DNA of 64,000 nucleotides from Streptomyces sp. Ru72 (GCF_002920635.1 NZ_PQSR01000003.1:107957-171956); one strand, 5' to 3'; counted from the stretch's first letter, positions 24,899 through 34,268 are shown. The notes: generated by a model not told the origin, from the sequence alone. Numbers and translations are program-made.

Positions 24899-26176
24899 GT
24901 GCGTCGTCGTCTCATCCAGTCCACCCTCGCCGTCGTCCTCGTGGTGATCGCGGTCTTCGGCGTCTCCCTCGTGATCGTCGAGACCCGGACGATCAGCAAC
25001 AGCGCCCAGGAGCGCGTCGACTCCGAGGCGCTGCGGCTGGCCAGCATCGTGGACAGCCGCATCCTCGGCGACGAGAAGGTCAGCGCCGCGGTCTTCAAGG
25101 ACCAGGTCACCGGCGACAGGTACGCGGTGATCGACATCCCCGGCCAGCCCACCATCCGGGTCGGCAACCAGCCCGCCGGTGACGTCATCCACTCCACGAC
25201 CAAGGGCGAGGAGGGGGAGACCGTCCGCGTCGAGGAGCCCCGCTCCGCCGTCACGCGTGAGGTCGGCCGTACGCTGCTGATCATCGCCCTGGTGGCACTG
25301 CTCGCGATCATCGCGGCGGTGCTGCTGGCGGTGCGCCAGGCCAACCGTCTGGCCTCCCCGCTCACCGACCTCGCCGAGACCGCCGAGCGCCTCGGCTCCG
25401 GCGACCCGCGCCCGCGCCACAAGCGGTACGGCGTCCCGGAGCTGGACCGGGTCGCCGACGTCCTCGACGCCTCCGCCGAGCGGATCGCCCGCATGCTGAC
25501 CGCTGAGCGGCGGCTTGCGGCCGACGCCTCGCACCAGCTGCGCACGCCCCTGACGGCGCTGTCCATGCGGCTGGAGGAGATCACGCTCACGGACGACCCG
25601 GACACGGTGAAGGAGGAGGCGACGATCGCGCTGACGCAGGTGGAACGGCTCACGGACGTCGTGGAGCGGCTGCTGACGAACGCCCGTGACCCGCGCACCG
25701 GCTCCGCCGTCTCCTTCGACCTCGACGAGGTCATCCAGCAGCAGCTCGCCGAGTGGCGACCCGCCTACCGCAGCGCGGGACGTGCGATCGTCAGCTCCGG
25801 CAAACGGCATCTGCGGGCGGTGGGGACGCCGGGGGCGGTCGCCCAGGTGCTGGCGGCACTGATCGAGAACTCGCTCATGCACGGGGGCGGCACGGTCGCC
25901 CTGCGCACCCGGGTCACCGGCAACCAGGCGGTCGTGGAGGTCACGGACGAGGGGCCGGGGGTGCCGCCGGAGCTGGGTTCCCGCATCTTCGAGCGCACCA
26001 TCAGCGGCCGTAACTCCACCGGCATCGGTCTGGCGGTGGCGCGTGACCTCGCGGAGGCCGACGGCGGCCGTCTGGAGATGCTCCAGGCCAAGCCCCCGGT
26101 CTTCGGCCTGTTCCTGTCCCGGACCCCGCTGAAGGTGGCCGCCGAACCGGAGGAACCGGAACGCACGGTGAGGTGA
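24899..26176 (+). CDS. Two-component sensor histidine kinase
   Basis: A 425-residue membrane kinase. An N-terminal membrane segment (LIQSTLAVVLVVIAVFGVSL) and a second one near residue 125 (LLIIALVALLAIIAAVLLAV) enclose an extracytoplasmic sensor of about 95 residues. A HAMP linker follows, then the H box DASHQLRTPLTALSMRLEE, N box LIENSLMHGGG, G1 DEGPGVPPELG and G2 STGIGLAVARDLAEADGG. GTG 24899 is preceded by GGAGGG. It pairs with the response regulator just upstream. The extracytoplasmic domain gives no clear ligand clue. Confidence 0.92.
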   Translation: MRRRLIQSTLAVVLVVIAVFGVSLVIVETRTISNSAQERVDSEALRLASIVDSRILGDEKVSAAVFKDQVTGDRYAVIDIPGQPTIRVGNQPAGDVIHSTTKGEEGETVRVEEPRSAVTREVGRTLLIIALVALLAIIAAVLLAVRQANRLASPLTDLAETAERLGSGDPRPRHKRYGVPELDRVADVLDASAERIARMLTAERRLAADASHQLRTPLTALSMRLEEITLTDDPDTVKEEATIALTQVERLTDVVERLLTNARDPRTGSAVSFDLDEVIQQQLAEWRPAYRSAGRAIVSSGKRHLRAVGTPGAVAQVLAALIENSLMHGGGTVALRTRVTGNQAVVEVTDEGPGVPPELGSRIFERTISGRNSTGIGLAVARDLAEADGGRLEMLQAKPPVFGLFLSRTPLKVAAEPEEPERTVR

Positions 26177-26278
26177 ACCGGGAAGCGGGAGTCCCGGTGG
26201 AGCGGACGGTCAGGACCTGCTTCTCCGCGTCACGCCGGGCGGGGTGCGGATCAGGCCGCGGCAGGGAGGTGCCGCAGG

Positions 26279-26818
26279 TCAGCGGTTCGCGTGCTCGTCG
26301 TGGCGACGCTGCTCCGCCTCCTGGAGTATCGACTCGGCACCCGCCACCGCCGACCCCGCCGGCATGGTGCGGAACACCCAGGTGCGGTACGACCAGAAGC
26401 GGAAGAGCGTCCCGAGGCCGATGCCGAGGAACTTGAAGATGTTGCTCTGCAGCGGGCTGTCCCAGCCGAACCCGTACGTGGCCAGGTACAGCACGCCGTT
26501 CTCGATCACCAGTCCCGCCGCGCTGAACACCAGGAACAGGGTCATCTCGCGGGTGCGCCCGCTCTTGTCCCGGTCCCGGTAGGTGAAGTAGCGGAAGCCG
26601 ATGTAGTTGAAGATGATGGCGACGACCGTGGCGATGATGCTCGCCCGGACCACCTGGAGCCCCGTGACGTTCCGCACGAGGTTGAACACCAGGAGGTTGA
26701 CCAGCAGTCCCGCCCCGCCGACCGCGCCGAACTTGGCGATCTCGCGCAGCATCCGGTCGAACTTCCGGCGCACCGCGCCCTGGGGCCTGTCCGTCAGACT
26801 TGTGGAACCACTGCCCAT
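26279..26818 (-). CDS. GtrA-family membrane protein
   Basis: A 179-residue protein with four membrane helices: AKFGAVGGAGLLVNLLVFNL, VVRASIIATVVAIIFNYIGF, MTLFLVFSAAGLVIENGVLY and a fourth around FKFLGIGLGTLFRFWSYRTW. This is the GtrA pattern; members are thought to help move polyprenyl-linked sugars across the membrane for wall or O-antigen modification. The start is uncertain: ATG 26818 is used here, while 26860 or 26863 would add about 14 residues, and none has a strong ribosome binding site. It is convergent with the sensor kinase and divergent from purK. Confidence 0.82.
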   Translation of the reverse strand: MGSGSTSLTDRPQGAVRRKFDRMLREIAKFGAVGGAGLLVNLLVFNLVRNVTGLQVVRASIIATVVAIIFNYIGFRYFTYRDRDKSGRTREMTLFLVFSAAGLVIENGVLYLATYGFGWDSPLQSNIFKFLGIGLGTLFRFWSYRTWVFRTMPAGSAVAGAESILQEAEQRRHDEHANR

Positions 26819-27130
26819 GGTGTCGCCAGCCCCCGTCGGGTCGGTCGTACTCGGTCGCATCATCGGTGTCGTTCGTGCCGCTCGGTGACAGCAGGGCCCT
26901 CGGCGGAGAGCGCCGAACGGCTCAGTCGACCCGGCCATGCTAACGAGCGCCGGTGAACGATGTCCGGGGACCATACATGAGGACGGAAAGAAAGCCACTT
27001 CGACCTCGTTCCGGTATCGCCCCATGTCTTTCTTCGCATACCCCTTCGAAAGTGCCTCGGAAACGGCCCTCCAAACGCCCTCCGCGGGGACGGAAACCGC
27101 CCTCCCTGGCCAGGCCGATACCCTAGGGGC
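26819..27130. other. Divergent promoter gap between gtrA-like gene and purK
   Basis: No gene is supported; short frames here are shadows. TACCCT at 27119-27124 ends 6 bases before the purK GTG and is the best -10 candidate. The middle is relatively A/T-rich for this genome. No inverted repeat of note was seen. Confidence 0.45.
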
Positions 27131-28270
27131 GTGACGTTCCCGGTAGTCGGCATGGTCGGCGGTGGCCAGCTCGCTCGTATGACCCACGAGGCAGGCATCC
27201 CGCTGGGCATCAAATTCAAGCTCCTCAGTGACACACCCCAGGACTCCGCGGCACAGGTCGTCGGCGACGTCGTCGTCGGCGACTACCGCGACCTGGAGAC
27301 GCTGCGTGCCTTCGCGCAGGGCTGTGACGTGATCACCTTCGATCACGAGCACGTGCCCACCGAGCATCTGCGGGCCCTGGAGGCGGACGGCATCGCCGTG
27401 CGTCCCGGCCCGGACGCGCTCGTGCACGCACAGGACAAGGGCGTGATGCGCGCCAAACTCGACGCGATCGGTGTGCCGTGCCCGCGGCACCGGATCGTCA
27501 GCGACCCGGAGGACGTCGCCGCGTTCGCCGCCGAGGGCGACGGCTTCCCCGTCGTCCTGAAGACCGTCCGCGGCGGCTACGACGGCAAGGGCGTGTGGGT
27601 GGTGGACTCCGTCGAGGAGGCCGCAGACCCCTTCCGCGCCGGCGTCCCCGTCCTCGCCGAGGAGAAGGTCGACTTCGTCCGGGAGCTGGCCGCCAACGTC
27701 GTGCGCTCGCCGCACGGACAGGCCGTCGCCTACCCGGTCGTGGAGTCCCGGCAGGTGGACGGCGTCTGCGACACCGTGATCGCCCCGGCCCCCGACCTGG
27801 ACGACGAGCTGGCCCTCGAGGCCGAGCAGCTCGCGCTCACCATCGCCAAGGAACTGGGCGTCGTCGGTCACCTCGCCGTGGAACTGTTCCAGACCCGTGA
27901 CGGCCGCATCCTGGTCAACGAGCTGGCGATGCGCCCGCACAACTCGGGCCACTGGTCGATGGACGGCGCGATCACCTCGCAGTTCGCCAACCACGTGCGG
28001 GCCGTCCTCGACCTCCCGCTCGGCGACCCGCGCCCGCGCGCCAGGTGGACGGTCATGGTCAACGTCCTCGGCGGCGACTACCCCGACATGTACTCGGCGT
28101 ACCTGCACTGCATGGCGCGCGACCCGCAGCTCAAGATCCACATGTATGGCAAGGACGTGAAGCCCGGCCGCAAGGTGGGCCACGTCAACACCTACGGCGA
28201 CGACCTCGACGACGTGCTGGAGCGCGCCCGTCACGCAGCCGGCTACCTGAGAGGCACGATCACCGAATGA
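27131..28270 (+). CDS. purK: 5-(carboxyamino)imidazole ribonucleotide synthase
   Basis: A 379-residue ATP-grasp enzyme of purine synthesis that carboxylates aminoimidazole ribonucleotide to N5-CAIR. The N-terminus [13 protein letters not shown] is diagnostic; ATP-grasp elements include [36 protein letters not shown] and [18 protein letters not shown]. Length is normal. The start is GTG 27131, probably leaderless since TACCCT lies directly upstream and no Shine-Dalgarno is visible. Its stop overlaps the purE start (ATGA, 28267-28270), so purK and the following frame are coupled. Confidence 0.95.
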   Translation: MTFPVVGMVGGGQLARMTHEAGIPLGIKFKLLSDTPQDSAAQVVGDVVVGDYRDLETLRAFAQGCDVITFDHEHVPTEHLRALEADGIAVRPGPDALVHAQDKGVMRAKLDAIGVPCPRHRIVSDPEDVAAFAAEGDGFPVVLKTVRGGYDGKGVWVVDSVEEAADPFRAGVPVLAEEKVDFVRELAANVVRSPHGQAVAYPVVESRQVDGVCDTVIAPAPDLDDELALEAEQLALTIAKELGVVGHLAVELFQTRDGRILVNELAMRPHNSGHWSMDGAITSQFANHVRAVLDLPLGDPRPRARWTVMVNVLGGDYPDMYSAYLHCMARDPQLKIHMYGKDVKPGRKVGHVNTYGDDLDDVLERARHAAGYLRGTITE

Positions 28271-29835
28271 GCCCTGTTGTTGGCATCGTCATGGGGTCGG
28301 ACTCCGACTGGCCCGTCATGGAGGCCGCGGCCAAGGCCCTCGACGAGTTCGAGATCGCGTACGAGGTCGACGTCGTCTCCGCGCACCGTATGCCGCGCGA
28401 GATGATCGCGTACGGCGAGCAGGCGGCGGACCGCGGTCTGAAGGTGATCATCGCGGGTGCCGGCGGCGCCGCCCATCTGCCCGGCATGCTCGCCTCCGTC
28501 ACCCCGCTGCCCGTCATCGGCGTCCCGGTCCCGCTGAAGTACCTCGACGGCATGGACTCGCTGCTGTCGATCGTGCAGATGCCGGCGGGTGTCCCCGTGG
28601 CCACCGTGTCCGTCGCAGGCGCCCGCAACGCCGGGCTGCTCGCGGCGCGCATCCTCGCCGCGCACGACGAGGAACTCCTGCAGCGGATGCGGGAGTTCCC
28701 GGTCGTCGACGGGCACAACGACCTTCCCTGGGCGCTGCGCAAACAGGCCCGCTACGACCTCGACGCCCTGGACATCGCCCGGCACCAGAACGCCCGCCTG
28801 CACACCGACCTGCCCCGGCTGCGCGAGGGCGGGGTCGGCGCCCAGTACTGGTCGGTGTACGTGCCGTGCGACCTGACCGACCCGGTGCCCGCGACGCTGG
28901 AACAGATCGACTGCGTACGGCAGCTGCTCGCCCGCTACCCGGCGGACCTGGCCCCGGCCCTGACCGCCGCCGACATGGAGACGGCGCGCAAGGACGGCCG
29001 GATCGCCTCCCTCATGGGCGCGGAGGGCGGCCACTCCATCGCGAACTCCCTCGGCACGCTGCGCGGCCTGTACGCGCTCGGTGTGCGCTACATGACCCTC
29101 ACCCACAACGACAACGTGGCGTGGGCGGACTCCGCGACGGACGAGCCGGGCGTCGGCGGCCTGTCGGACTTCGGCCGCGAGGTGGTCCGGGAGATGAACC
29201 GCCTCGGCATGCTCGTCGACCTCTCGCACGTGGCGGCGACCACGATGCGCGACGCGCTGGACACCACCGAAGCCCCGGTGATCTTCTCCCACTCCTCCGC
29301 CCGCGCGGTGTGCGACCACCCGCGCAACATCCCCGACGACGTCCTCGAACGTCTGCCCGCCAACGGTGGAGTGGCGATGGTGACCTTCGTGCCCAAGTTC
29401 GTCCTCCAGGCGGCCGTCGACTGGACGGCCGCGGCGGACGACAACATGCGCGCGCACGGCCTGCACCCCCTCGACACCACCCCCGAGGCGATGAAGGTCC
29501 ACCGCGCCTTCGAGGAGCGCACCCCGCGCCCGGTCGCCACGGTCGCGACGGTCGCCGACCACCTCGACCACATGCGCGAGGCGGCGGGCATCGACCACGT
29601 CGGCATCGGCGGCGACTACGACGGCACGGCCTTCACCCCGGACGGCCTGGGCGACGTCTCGGGCTACCCGAACCTGATCGCGGAGCTGCTGGACCGCGGC
29701 TGGTCGAAGGCCGACCTGGCGAAGCTGACCTGGCAGAACGCGGTGCGGGTGCTGGGCGCGGCCGAGGACGTGGCGCGCGAGGCGCAGACCACGCGCGCGC
29801 CGTCCCACGCGACCATCGAGGACCTCGACGGCTGA
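28267..29835 (+). CDS. purE: PurE (N5-CAIR mutase) fused in frame to an M19 membrane-type dipeptidase
   Basis: One uninterrupted 522-residue frame carries two unrelated enzymes. Residues 1-144 are PurE, with [23 protein letters not shown] and [15 protein letters not shown], ending in LLQRMREF. Residues 145-522 are a zinc dipeptidase of family M19, beginning [14 protein letters not shown] and including [31 protein letters not shown] and [10 protein letters not shown]. In relatives, as I recall, these are separate neighbouring genes: PurE continues for about 20-35 more residues and the dipeptidase has its own N-terminus before [12 protein letters not shown] deletion joining the two at a shared REF-coding sequence near 28690-28700 is the simplest explanation. 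The PurE C-terminal helix, which helps build the octamer, is lost, so PurE activity is uncertain. Confidence 0.85.
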   Translation: MSPVVGIVMGSDSDWPVMEAAAKALDEFEIAYEVDVVSAHRMPREMIAYGEQAADRGLKVIIAGAGGAAHLPGMLASVTPLPVIGVPVPLKYLDGMDSLLSIVQMPAGVPVATVSVAGARNAGLLAARILAAHDEELLQRMREFPVVDGHNDLPWALRKQARYDLDALDIARHQNARLHTDLPRLREGGVGAQYWSVYVPCDLTDPVPATLEQIDCVRQLLARYPADLAPALTAADMETARKDGRIASLMGAEGGHSIANSLGTLRGLYALGVRYMTLTHNDNVAWADSATDEPGVGGLSDFGREVVREMNRLGMLVDLSHVAATTMRDALDTTEAPVIFSHSSARAVCDHPRNIPDDVLERLPANGGVAMVTFVPKFVLQAAVDWTAAADDNMRAHGLHPLDTTPEAMKVHRAFEERTPRPVATVATVADHLDHMREAAGIDHVGIGGDYDGTAFTPDGLGDVSGYPNLIAELLDRGWSKADLAKLTWQNAVRVLGAAEDVAREAQTTRAPSHATIEDLDG

Positions 29836-29881
29836 CCGTCCGGGGCGGGACGGTACGCCCCACCGCGCCCGATCCGCCGCC

Positions 29882-29915
29882 CTGCCGGCCCGGCTCTCGG
29901 CAGCCGGGCCGGCAG
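29882..29915. terminator. Bidirectional terminator hairpin
   Basis: A perfect 14-bp stem (29882-29895 with 29902-29915, 6-nt loop) separates the dipeptidase frame from the convergent VOC gene. Confidence 0.8.
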
Positions 29916-29929
29916 CGGAACGGGCGGGT

Positions 29930-30322
29930 TCAGGTGTGCTCGATCCGGCACAGGCAGAAGGGGTGTCCCGCCGGGTCGGCGTACACCATGAAGTCCTTCT
30001 TCTCCCGGTCCTCCACGTCCAGCGGTCGCGCGCCCAGCGCCAGCACCTTCTCGTGCGCAGCGTCCACCTCGTCCCAGGTGGAACCCGCGTCGAAGTCGAG
30101 GTGGAACTGCTGCGGGTTGCGGTCCGCGCGCGGCCATTCCGGCGGGGTGTAGCCCTCCACCCGCTGGAAGCCGATCCGCGGCCCGTCGGGGATCCGCAGG
30201 ACGACCCACTCCTCGTCCTCGGCCTTGGGCGTGCCACCGCCCACGCGCGCGTAGAACTCGGCGAGCGCGCGGGGGTCCGGGCAGTCGATCACCACGTTGC
30301 GGAAACGTGCCACAGCGGGCAT
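29930..30322 (-). CDS. VOC-family (glyoxalase-like) protein
   Basis: A 130-residue single-domain protein of the vicinal-oxygen-chelate superfamily, of the Glyoxalase_6 type: NVVIDCPDPRALAEFYARVG, a central QQFHLDFDAG strand and the C-terminal DFMVYADPAGHPFCLC signature. Members bind a metal and act as small-molecule-modifying or resistance/binding proteins; the substrate here is unknown. It is 17 bases downstream of a second VOC gene with clear similarity (WP, QQFHLD, YADPAGHPFCLC shared), so the pair arose by tandem duplication and is probably co-transcribed. Confidence 0.88.
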   Translation of the reverse strand: MPAVARFRNVVIDCPDPRALAEFYARVGGGTPKAEDEEWVVLRIPDGPRIGFQRVEGYTPPEWPRADRNPQQFHLDFDAGSTWDEVDAAHEKVLALGARPLDVEDREKKDFMVYADPAGHPFCLCRIEHT

Positions 30323-30339
30323 GGGGGCCTCCTTGGGCG

Positions 30340-30699
30340 TCAGCCGGCGCAGAGACAGAACGGGTGCCCGGCCGGGTCCGCGTAAACGCGGAAGCTGCGC
30401 GAGCGGTCCTCCGCGTCGAGCGGCTTCGCGCCCAGCTCCAGCACCCCCTTCTCCGCCGCGTCCAGGTCCTCCACCACCAGGTCAAGGTGGAACTGCTGCG
30501 AGTGGTCGGGCGCGGGCCACTTCGGCGGTACGAATCCGGGCGCCGCCTGGAAGGCCAGCGCCTGCCCGCCGGGCACGCGCAGGTCCACCCAGTCCCCGTC
30601 CCCCTCGACGCTGCCGCCGAGCACCTCGGCGTAGAAGGCGGCGAGCGCGCCCGGGTCCGGGCAGTCCAGGACGACGGGGCCGAGCTTGGCGAGAGCCAT
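30340..30699 (-). CDS. VOC-family (glyoxalase-like) protein, tandem paralogue
   Basis: A 119-residue VOC protein: GPVVLDCPDPGALAAFYAEV, QQFHLDLVVEDLDAAEKGVL and FRVYADPAGHPFCLC. It is the upstream member of a tandem pair. A GTTAC-rich palindromic region separates it from a divergent CGNR regulator, suggesting that the regulator controls both VOC genes. The substrate is unknown. Confidence 0.88.
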   Translation of the reverse strand: MALAKLGPVVLDCPDPGALAAFYAEVLGGSVEGDGDWVDLRVPGGQALAFQAAPGFVPPKWPAPDHSQQFHLDLVVEDLDAAEKGVLELGAKPLDAEDRSRSFRVYADPAGHPFCLCAG

Positions 30700-30735
30700 G
30701 ACTTCCTCCTCCAGATCGCGGTTACCGATGGAGCA

Positions 30736-30774
30736 GAGTTACTCATAGAGGCGAGTAACCAGTAACGGTTACTG
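30736..30774. promoter_or_regulatory. Paired GTTACTC / CAGTAAC palindromes, candidate operator
   Basis: GTTACTC (30738-30744) is inverted as GAGTAAC (30753-30759), immediately followed by CAGTAAC-G-GTTACTG (30760-30774). Further GTAAC/GTTAC cores occur at 30721-30725, near 30793, near 30828 and at about 30852 next to the CGNR -10. The set lies between divergent genes. Confidence 0.6.
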
Positions 30775-30852
30775 CATGCTCCCGTCCATGGGGTAACAAT
30801 GCAAGAGCTACACGCCGCGGCCCTCGGTTACCGCATCACTGGATGCTGGGGG

Positions 30853-30858
30853 TAACGT
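30853..30858 (+). promoter_or_regulatory. Candidate -10 for the CGNR gene
   Basis: TAACGT ends 7 bases before the ATG at 30866. This fits a leaderless transcript and overlaps the last GTAAC core of the putative operator array, as expected for autoregulation. Confidence 0.4.
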
Positions 30859-30865
30859 CGCAGGC

Positions 30866-31369
30866 ATGAGTGAGAGATCGCCCGCGCCCGGAGGCCTGGA
30901 GCTCGTGCAGGCCCTGGTGAACACGCTGGACATCGAGTCGGGCAGCGACTCGCTGGACACCGTGGAGGGCCGGGCCCGTTTCGCTCTCACCGAGGCCGAG
31001 CTGGAGCGCGCCCGCGAACTGCGCGAGTCGTTGCGGGCCGCGCTGCTCGCCCACGCGGGCCACCCCCCGCACCGCGAGGTGACCCCGCTGACCCGGCTGC
31101 TGGCGCGGGCCCCGCTGTACGTGGCCGTCGACGAACACGACGGCTCGGCCCGCCTGACGCCCACCGACGACTCTCTGCACGCCCGCGTGGCGGTCGCCGT
31201 CGCCGAGGCGCTGACAGCGGGCACCTGGGGCCGACTGAAGGCCTGTGAGGCCGTGACCTGCCACTGGGCGTACTACGACCGCAGCCCGGCCGGACGCGGC
31301 CGCTGGTGCTCGATGGCGGTGTGCGGGGCGCGCGCGAAGATGCGGCGGTACCGGGCGAAAGAGGCGTGA
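30866..31369 (+). CDS. CGNR zinc-finger protein (ABATE domain), putative regulator
   Basis: A 167-residue protein with an N-terminal ABATE domain (ELVQALVNTLDIESGSDSLD) and a C-terminal CGNR-type zinc finger: CEAVTCHWAYYDRSPAGRG followed by RWCSMAVCGARAKMRRYR. The name-giving CGNR is CGAR here. Proteins of this type are believed to bind DNA and act as stress-related transcription factors in actinomycetes. It is divergent from the VOC pair across an array of GTTAC palindromes, its likely binding sites. Confidence 0.85.
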   Translation: MSERSPAPGGLELVQALVNTLDIESGSDSLDTVEGRARFALTEAELERARELRESLRAALLAHAGHPPHREVTPLTRLLARAPLYVAVDEHDGSARLTPTDDSLHARVAVAVAEALTAGTWGRLKACEAVTCHWAYYDRSPAGRGRWCSMAVCGARAKMRRYRAKEA

Positions 31370-31422
31370 TCCACCAGAGTTCGGCGGCCGGACGCCGTTT
31401 CGGTGGTGCAGAATGCAACAGG

Positions 31423-31463
31423 ACGCCGGTCCGGCCGACTGAGCCTCGGCCGGACCGGCGTCA
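31423..31463. terminator. Bidirectional terminator hairpin
   Basis: A perfect 17-bp stem (31423-31439 with 31447-31463, 7-nt loop) lies between the convergent CGNR and UDP-glucose dehydrogenase genes. Confidence 0.85.
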
Positions 31464-31472
31464 CCCGTACGT

Positions 31473-32816
31473 CTATGCGGTGGGGCGGCCCATCGCCCGG
31501 TACGTCCACCCGGCCCGGCGCCAGACCTCCGGGTCGAGCGCGTTGCGGCCGTCGAGGAGGATGCGGGAGGTCACCGCCTCGCCCAGCTCCGCCGCGTCCA
31601 GCTCGCGGAACTCACGCCACTCGGTGAGGTGCAGGACGACATCGGCGCCCCGGACCGCCTCCCGCGCCGAGTCGGCGTAGCCGAGCGTCGGGAAGAGCCG
31701 CCGGGCGTTGTCCATGCCCTTGGGGTCGTAGACCGTGACCTGGCCGCCCTGCAGGTGGATCTGCCCGGCGACGTTCAGCGCGGGCGAGTCACGGACGTCG
31801 TCGGAGTCCGGCTTGAAGGTGGCGCCGAGCACGGCGACCCGCTTGCCGAGGAACGGACCGCCGCCCAGCGCCTCCCGCGCCATCTCCACCATCTGGCCGC
31901 GCCGGCGCATGTTGATGGAGTCGATCTCGCGAAGGAAGGTCAGCGCCTGGTCGGCGCCCAGCTCGCCGGCGCGCGCCATGAACGCCCGGATGTCCTTCGG
32001 CAGGCAACCGCCGCCGAAGCCGATCCCCGCCCGCAGGAACTTCTTGCCGATCCGGTCGTCGTAGCCGATGGCCTCCGCCAGCTTGGCCACGTCGGCGTCC
32101 GCGGCCTCGCACACCTCCGCCATCGCGTTGATGAAGGAGATCTTGGTGGCGAGGAAAGAGTTCGCGGCGGTCTTCACCAGCTCTGCGGTCGGGAAGTCGG
32201 TCACCACGAACGGCGTGCCCTCGGAAAGAGGCGTCGCGTACACCTCGCGCAGCAGCTTCTCGGCGCGCTCGCTGCGCACGCCGACCACGATCCGGTCCGG
32301 GTGCAGCGTGTCCTTCACGGCGAAGCCCTCGCGCAGGAACTCCGGGTTCCAGGCCAGTTCGGCGTCCCCGCCGGCGGGCGCGTGCTCGGCGAGGTACGCG
32401 GCGAGACGGTCCGCGGAGCCGACGGGCACGGTCGACTTGCCGACGACCAGCGCGGGGCCCCTCAGATGCGGGGCGAGGGAGGCGATCGCGGCCTCGACGT
32501 ACGACATGTCGCAGGCGTACTCGCCGTGCTTCTGCGGGGTGTTCACGCACAGGAAGTGGACGTCACCGAACTCGGCCAGCTCGGCCCAGTCCATCGTGAA
32601 GCGCAGCCGACCGCTGGAGCCCTCGACGCCCGCGACGTGCTTGAGCAGCAACTCCTCGAGCCCGGGCTCGTACATCGGGACCTCGCCCCGCTGCAGCATC
32701 TCGATCTTCTCGGGCACGACGTCCAGACCCAGCACCTCGAACCCCAGCTCGGCCATGGCCGCGGCGTGCGTCGCGCCGAGATAGCCGGTGCCGATCACGG
32801 TGATCTTGAGGCTCAT
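31473..32816 (-). CDS. ugd: UDP-glucose 6-dehydrogenase
   Basis: A 447-residue NAD-dependent dehydrogenase oxidising UDP-glucose to UDP-glucuronate. The Rossmann motif ITVIGTGYLGATHAAAM is at the N-terminus; the catalytic cysteine is in GIGFGGGCLPKDIRAF and the central FVVTDFPTAELVKTAANSFL helix is typical. The C-terminal domain has GATFKPDSDDVRDSPA. GDP-mannose dehydrogenase is the close alternative, but the sequence reads as the UGDH type. ATG 32816 is preceded by GGAGCACCC. UDP-glucuronate could feed wall teichuronic-type polymers attached by the nearby LCP proteins. Confidence 0.9.
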   Translation of the reverse strand: MSLKITVIGTGYLGATHAAAMAELGFEVLGLDVVPEKIEMLQRGEVPMYEPGLEELLLKHVAGVEGSSGRLRFTMDWAELAEFGDVHFLCVNTPQKHGEYACDMSYVEAAIASLAPHLRGPALVVGKSTVPVGSADRLAAYLAEHAPAGGDAELAWNPEFLREGFAVKDTLHPDRIVVGVRSERAEKLLREVYATPLSEGTPFVVTDFPTAELVKTAANSFLATKISFINAMAEVCEAADADVAKLAEAIGYDDRIGKKFLRAGIGFGGGCLPKDIRAFMARAGELGADQALTFLREIDSINMRRRGQMVEMAREALGGGPFLGKRVAVLGATFKPDSDDVRDSPALNVAGQIHLQGGQVTVYDPKGMDNARRLFPTLGYADSAREAVRGADVVLHLTEWREFRELDAAELGEAVTSRILLDGRNALDPEVWRRAGWTYRAMGRPTA

Positions 32817-32996
32817 GGGTGCTCCAGAACGGGTAGGGCGGCGAATCGGTGCCCGAGCATAGCCGGGCGCTTCGCGGGGCAATTTCCCAGCTGTCGCCAA
32901 GCTCACGTACCCGTCGCGTGGGAGGCCCCCTAAAATTCCAGTTACTTAACGGTAATTAGCGTCACCGACACTGCGTCTTCTGGAGCGTGAGACACC

Positions 32997-34154
32997 TTGG
33001 CCGGATCGGCTGACTTCGACCTGTACCGCCCGTCCGAAGAGCACGACATGCTCCGTGACGCCATCCGCTCGCTGGCCGAGGCGAAGATCGCGCCGTACGC
33101 CGCGGCGGTGGACGAGGAGGCCCGCTTCCCCCAGGAGGCGCTCGAGGCCCTGGTCGCGAACGACCTGCACGCGGTGCACGTACCGGAGGAGTACGGCGGC
33201 GCGGGCGCGGACGCGCTCGCCACCGTCATCGTGATCGAGGAGGTCGCACGCGTCTGCGTGTCCTCCTCCCTCATCCCGGCCGTGAACAAGCTGGGCTCGC
33301 TGCCGGTGATCCTCTCCGGGTCCGAGGAGCTGAAGAAGAAGTACCTCGCGCCGCTGGCCAAGGGTGACGCGATGTTCTCGTACTGCCTCTCCGAGCCGGA
33401 GGCGGGCTCGGACGCGGCCGGCATGAAGACGCGCGCCGTGCGCGACGGCGACCACTGGGTGCTCAACGGCGTCAAGCGCTGGATCACCAACGCGGGCGTC
33501 TCCGAGTACTACACGGTCATGGCGGTGACCGACCCCGAGAAGCGCTCCAAGGGGATATCCGCCTTCGTCGTCGAGAAGTCGGACCCCGGCGTGTCCTTCG
33601 GCGCCCCGGAGAAGAAGCTCGGCATCAAGGGCTCGCCCACCCGCGAGGTCTACTTCGACAACGTCCGCATTCCCGCCGACCGCATGATCGGCGAGGAGGG
33701 CACCGGCTTCGCCACGGCCATGCGCACTCTCGACCACACCCGCATCACCATCGCCGCCCAGGCCCTCGGTGTCGCGCAGGGGGCCTTCGACTACGCCAAG
33801 AACTACGTCAAGGAGCGCAAGCAGTTCGGCAAGCCGATCGCCGACTTCCAGGGCATCCAGTTCATGCTCGCCGACATGGCGATGAAGATCGAGGCCGCCC
33901 GCCAGCTGACCTACGCGGCCGCCGCCAAGTCCGAGCGCGGCGACTCGGACCTCACCTTCCAGGGCGCCGCCGCCAAGTGCTTCGCCTCGGACGTGGCCAT
34001 GGAGGTCACCACGGACGCCGTCCAGCTGCTCGGCGGCTACGGCTACACCCGGGACTACCCGGTCGAGCGCATGATGCGCGACGCGAAGATCACCCAGATT
34101 TATGAGGGCACGAACCAAGTCCAGCGGATCGTGATGGCAAGGAACCTTCCCTGA
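32997..34154 (+). CDS. Acyl-CoA dehydrogenase
   Basis: A 385-residue FAD enzyme introducing the alpha-beta double bond of acyl-CoA. Signature motifs are SYCLSEPEAGSDAAGMKTRA and, at the C-terminus, AVQLLGGYGYTRDYPVERMM with KITQIYEGTNQVQRIVMAR, where the Glu in YEGT is the usual catalytic base of short-chain enzymes. The TTG start at 32997 follows a GGAGCGTGAG stretch. Length and motifs suggest short- or branched-chain acyl-CoA substrates. The gene is monocistronic and ends in a strong hairpin. Confidence 0.93.
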   Translation: MAGSADFDLYRPSEEHDMLRDAIRSLAEAKIAPYAAAVDEEARFPQEALEALVANDLHAVHVPEEYGGAGADALATVIVIEEVARVCVSSSLIPAVNKLGSLPVILSGSEELKKKYLAPLAKGDAMFSYCLSEPEAGSDAAGMKTRAVRDGDHWVLNGVKRWITNAGVSEYYTVMAVTDPEKRSKGISAFVVEKSDPGVSFGAPEKKLGIKGSPTREVYFDNVRIPADRMIGEEGTGFATAMRTLDHTRITIAAQALGVAQGAFDYAKNYVKERKQFGKPIADFQGIQFMLADMAMKIEAARQLTYAAAAKSERGDSDLTFQGAAAKCFASDVAMEVTTDAVQLLGGYGYTRDYPVERMMRDAKITQIYEGTNQVQRIVMARNLP

Positions 34155-34185
34155 CGGGAAACCGCCTTCACCCGCTCCGACACCT

Positions 34186-34210
34186 CGGCCCCCGGCATCG
34201 CCGGGGGCCG
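34186..34210 (+). terminator. Terminator after the acyl-CoA dehydrogenase gene
   Basis: CGGCCCCCGGC (34186-34196) pairs perfectly with GCCGGGGGCCG (34200-34210) around a 3-nt loop, 32 bases after the stop. Confidence 0.75.
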
Positions 34211-34268
34211 TTCGCATGGGGGTGATCGGGCCGGGAGGCGCGCAGATGGCAGGTGGGGACCGGACGGC

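Noticed and set aside
26937..27134. Small plus-strand frame upstream of purK
   Set aside because: No ribosome binding site and no recognisable product; it lies in the divergent promoter gap.
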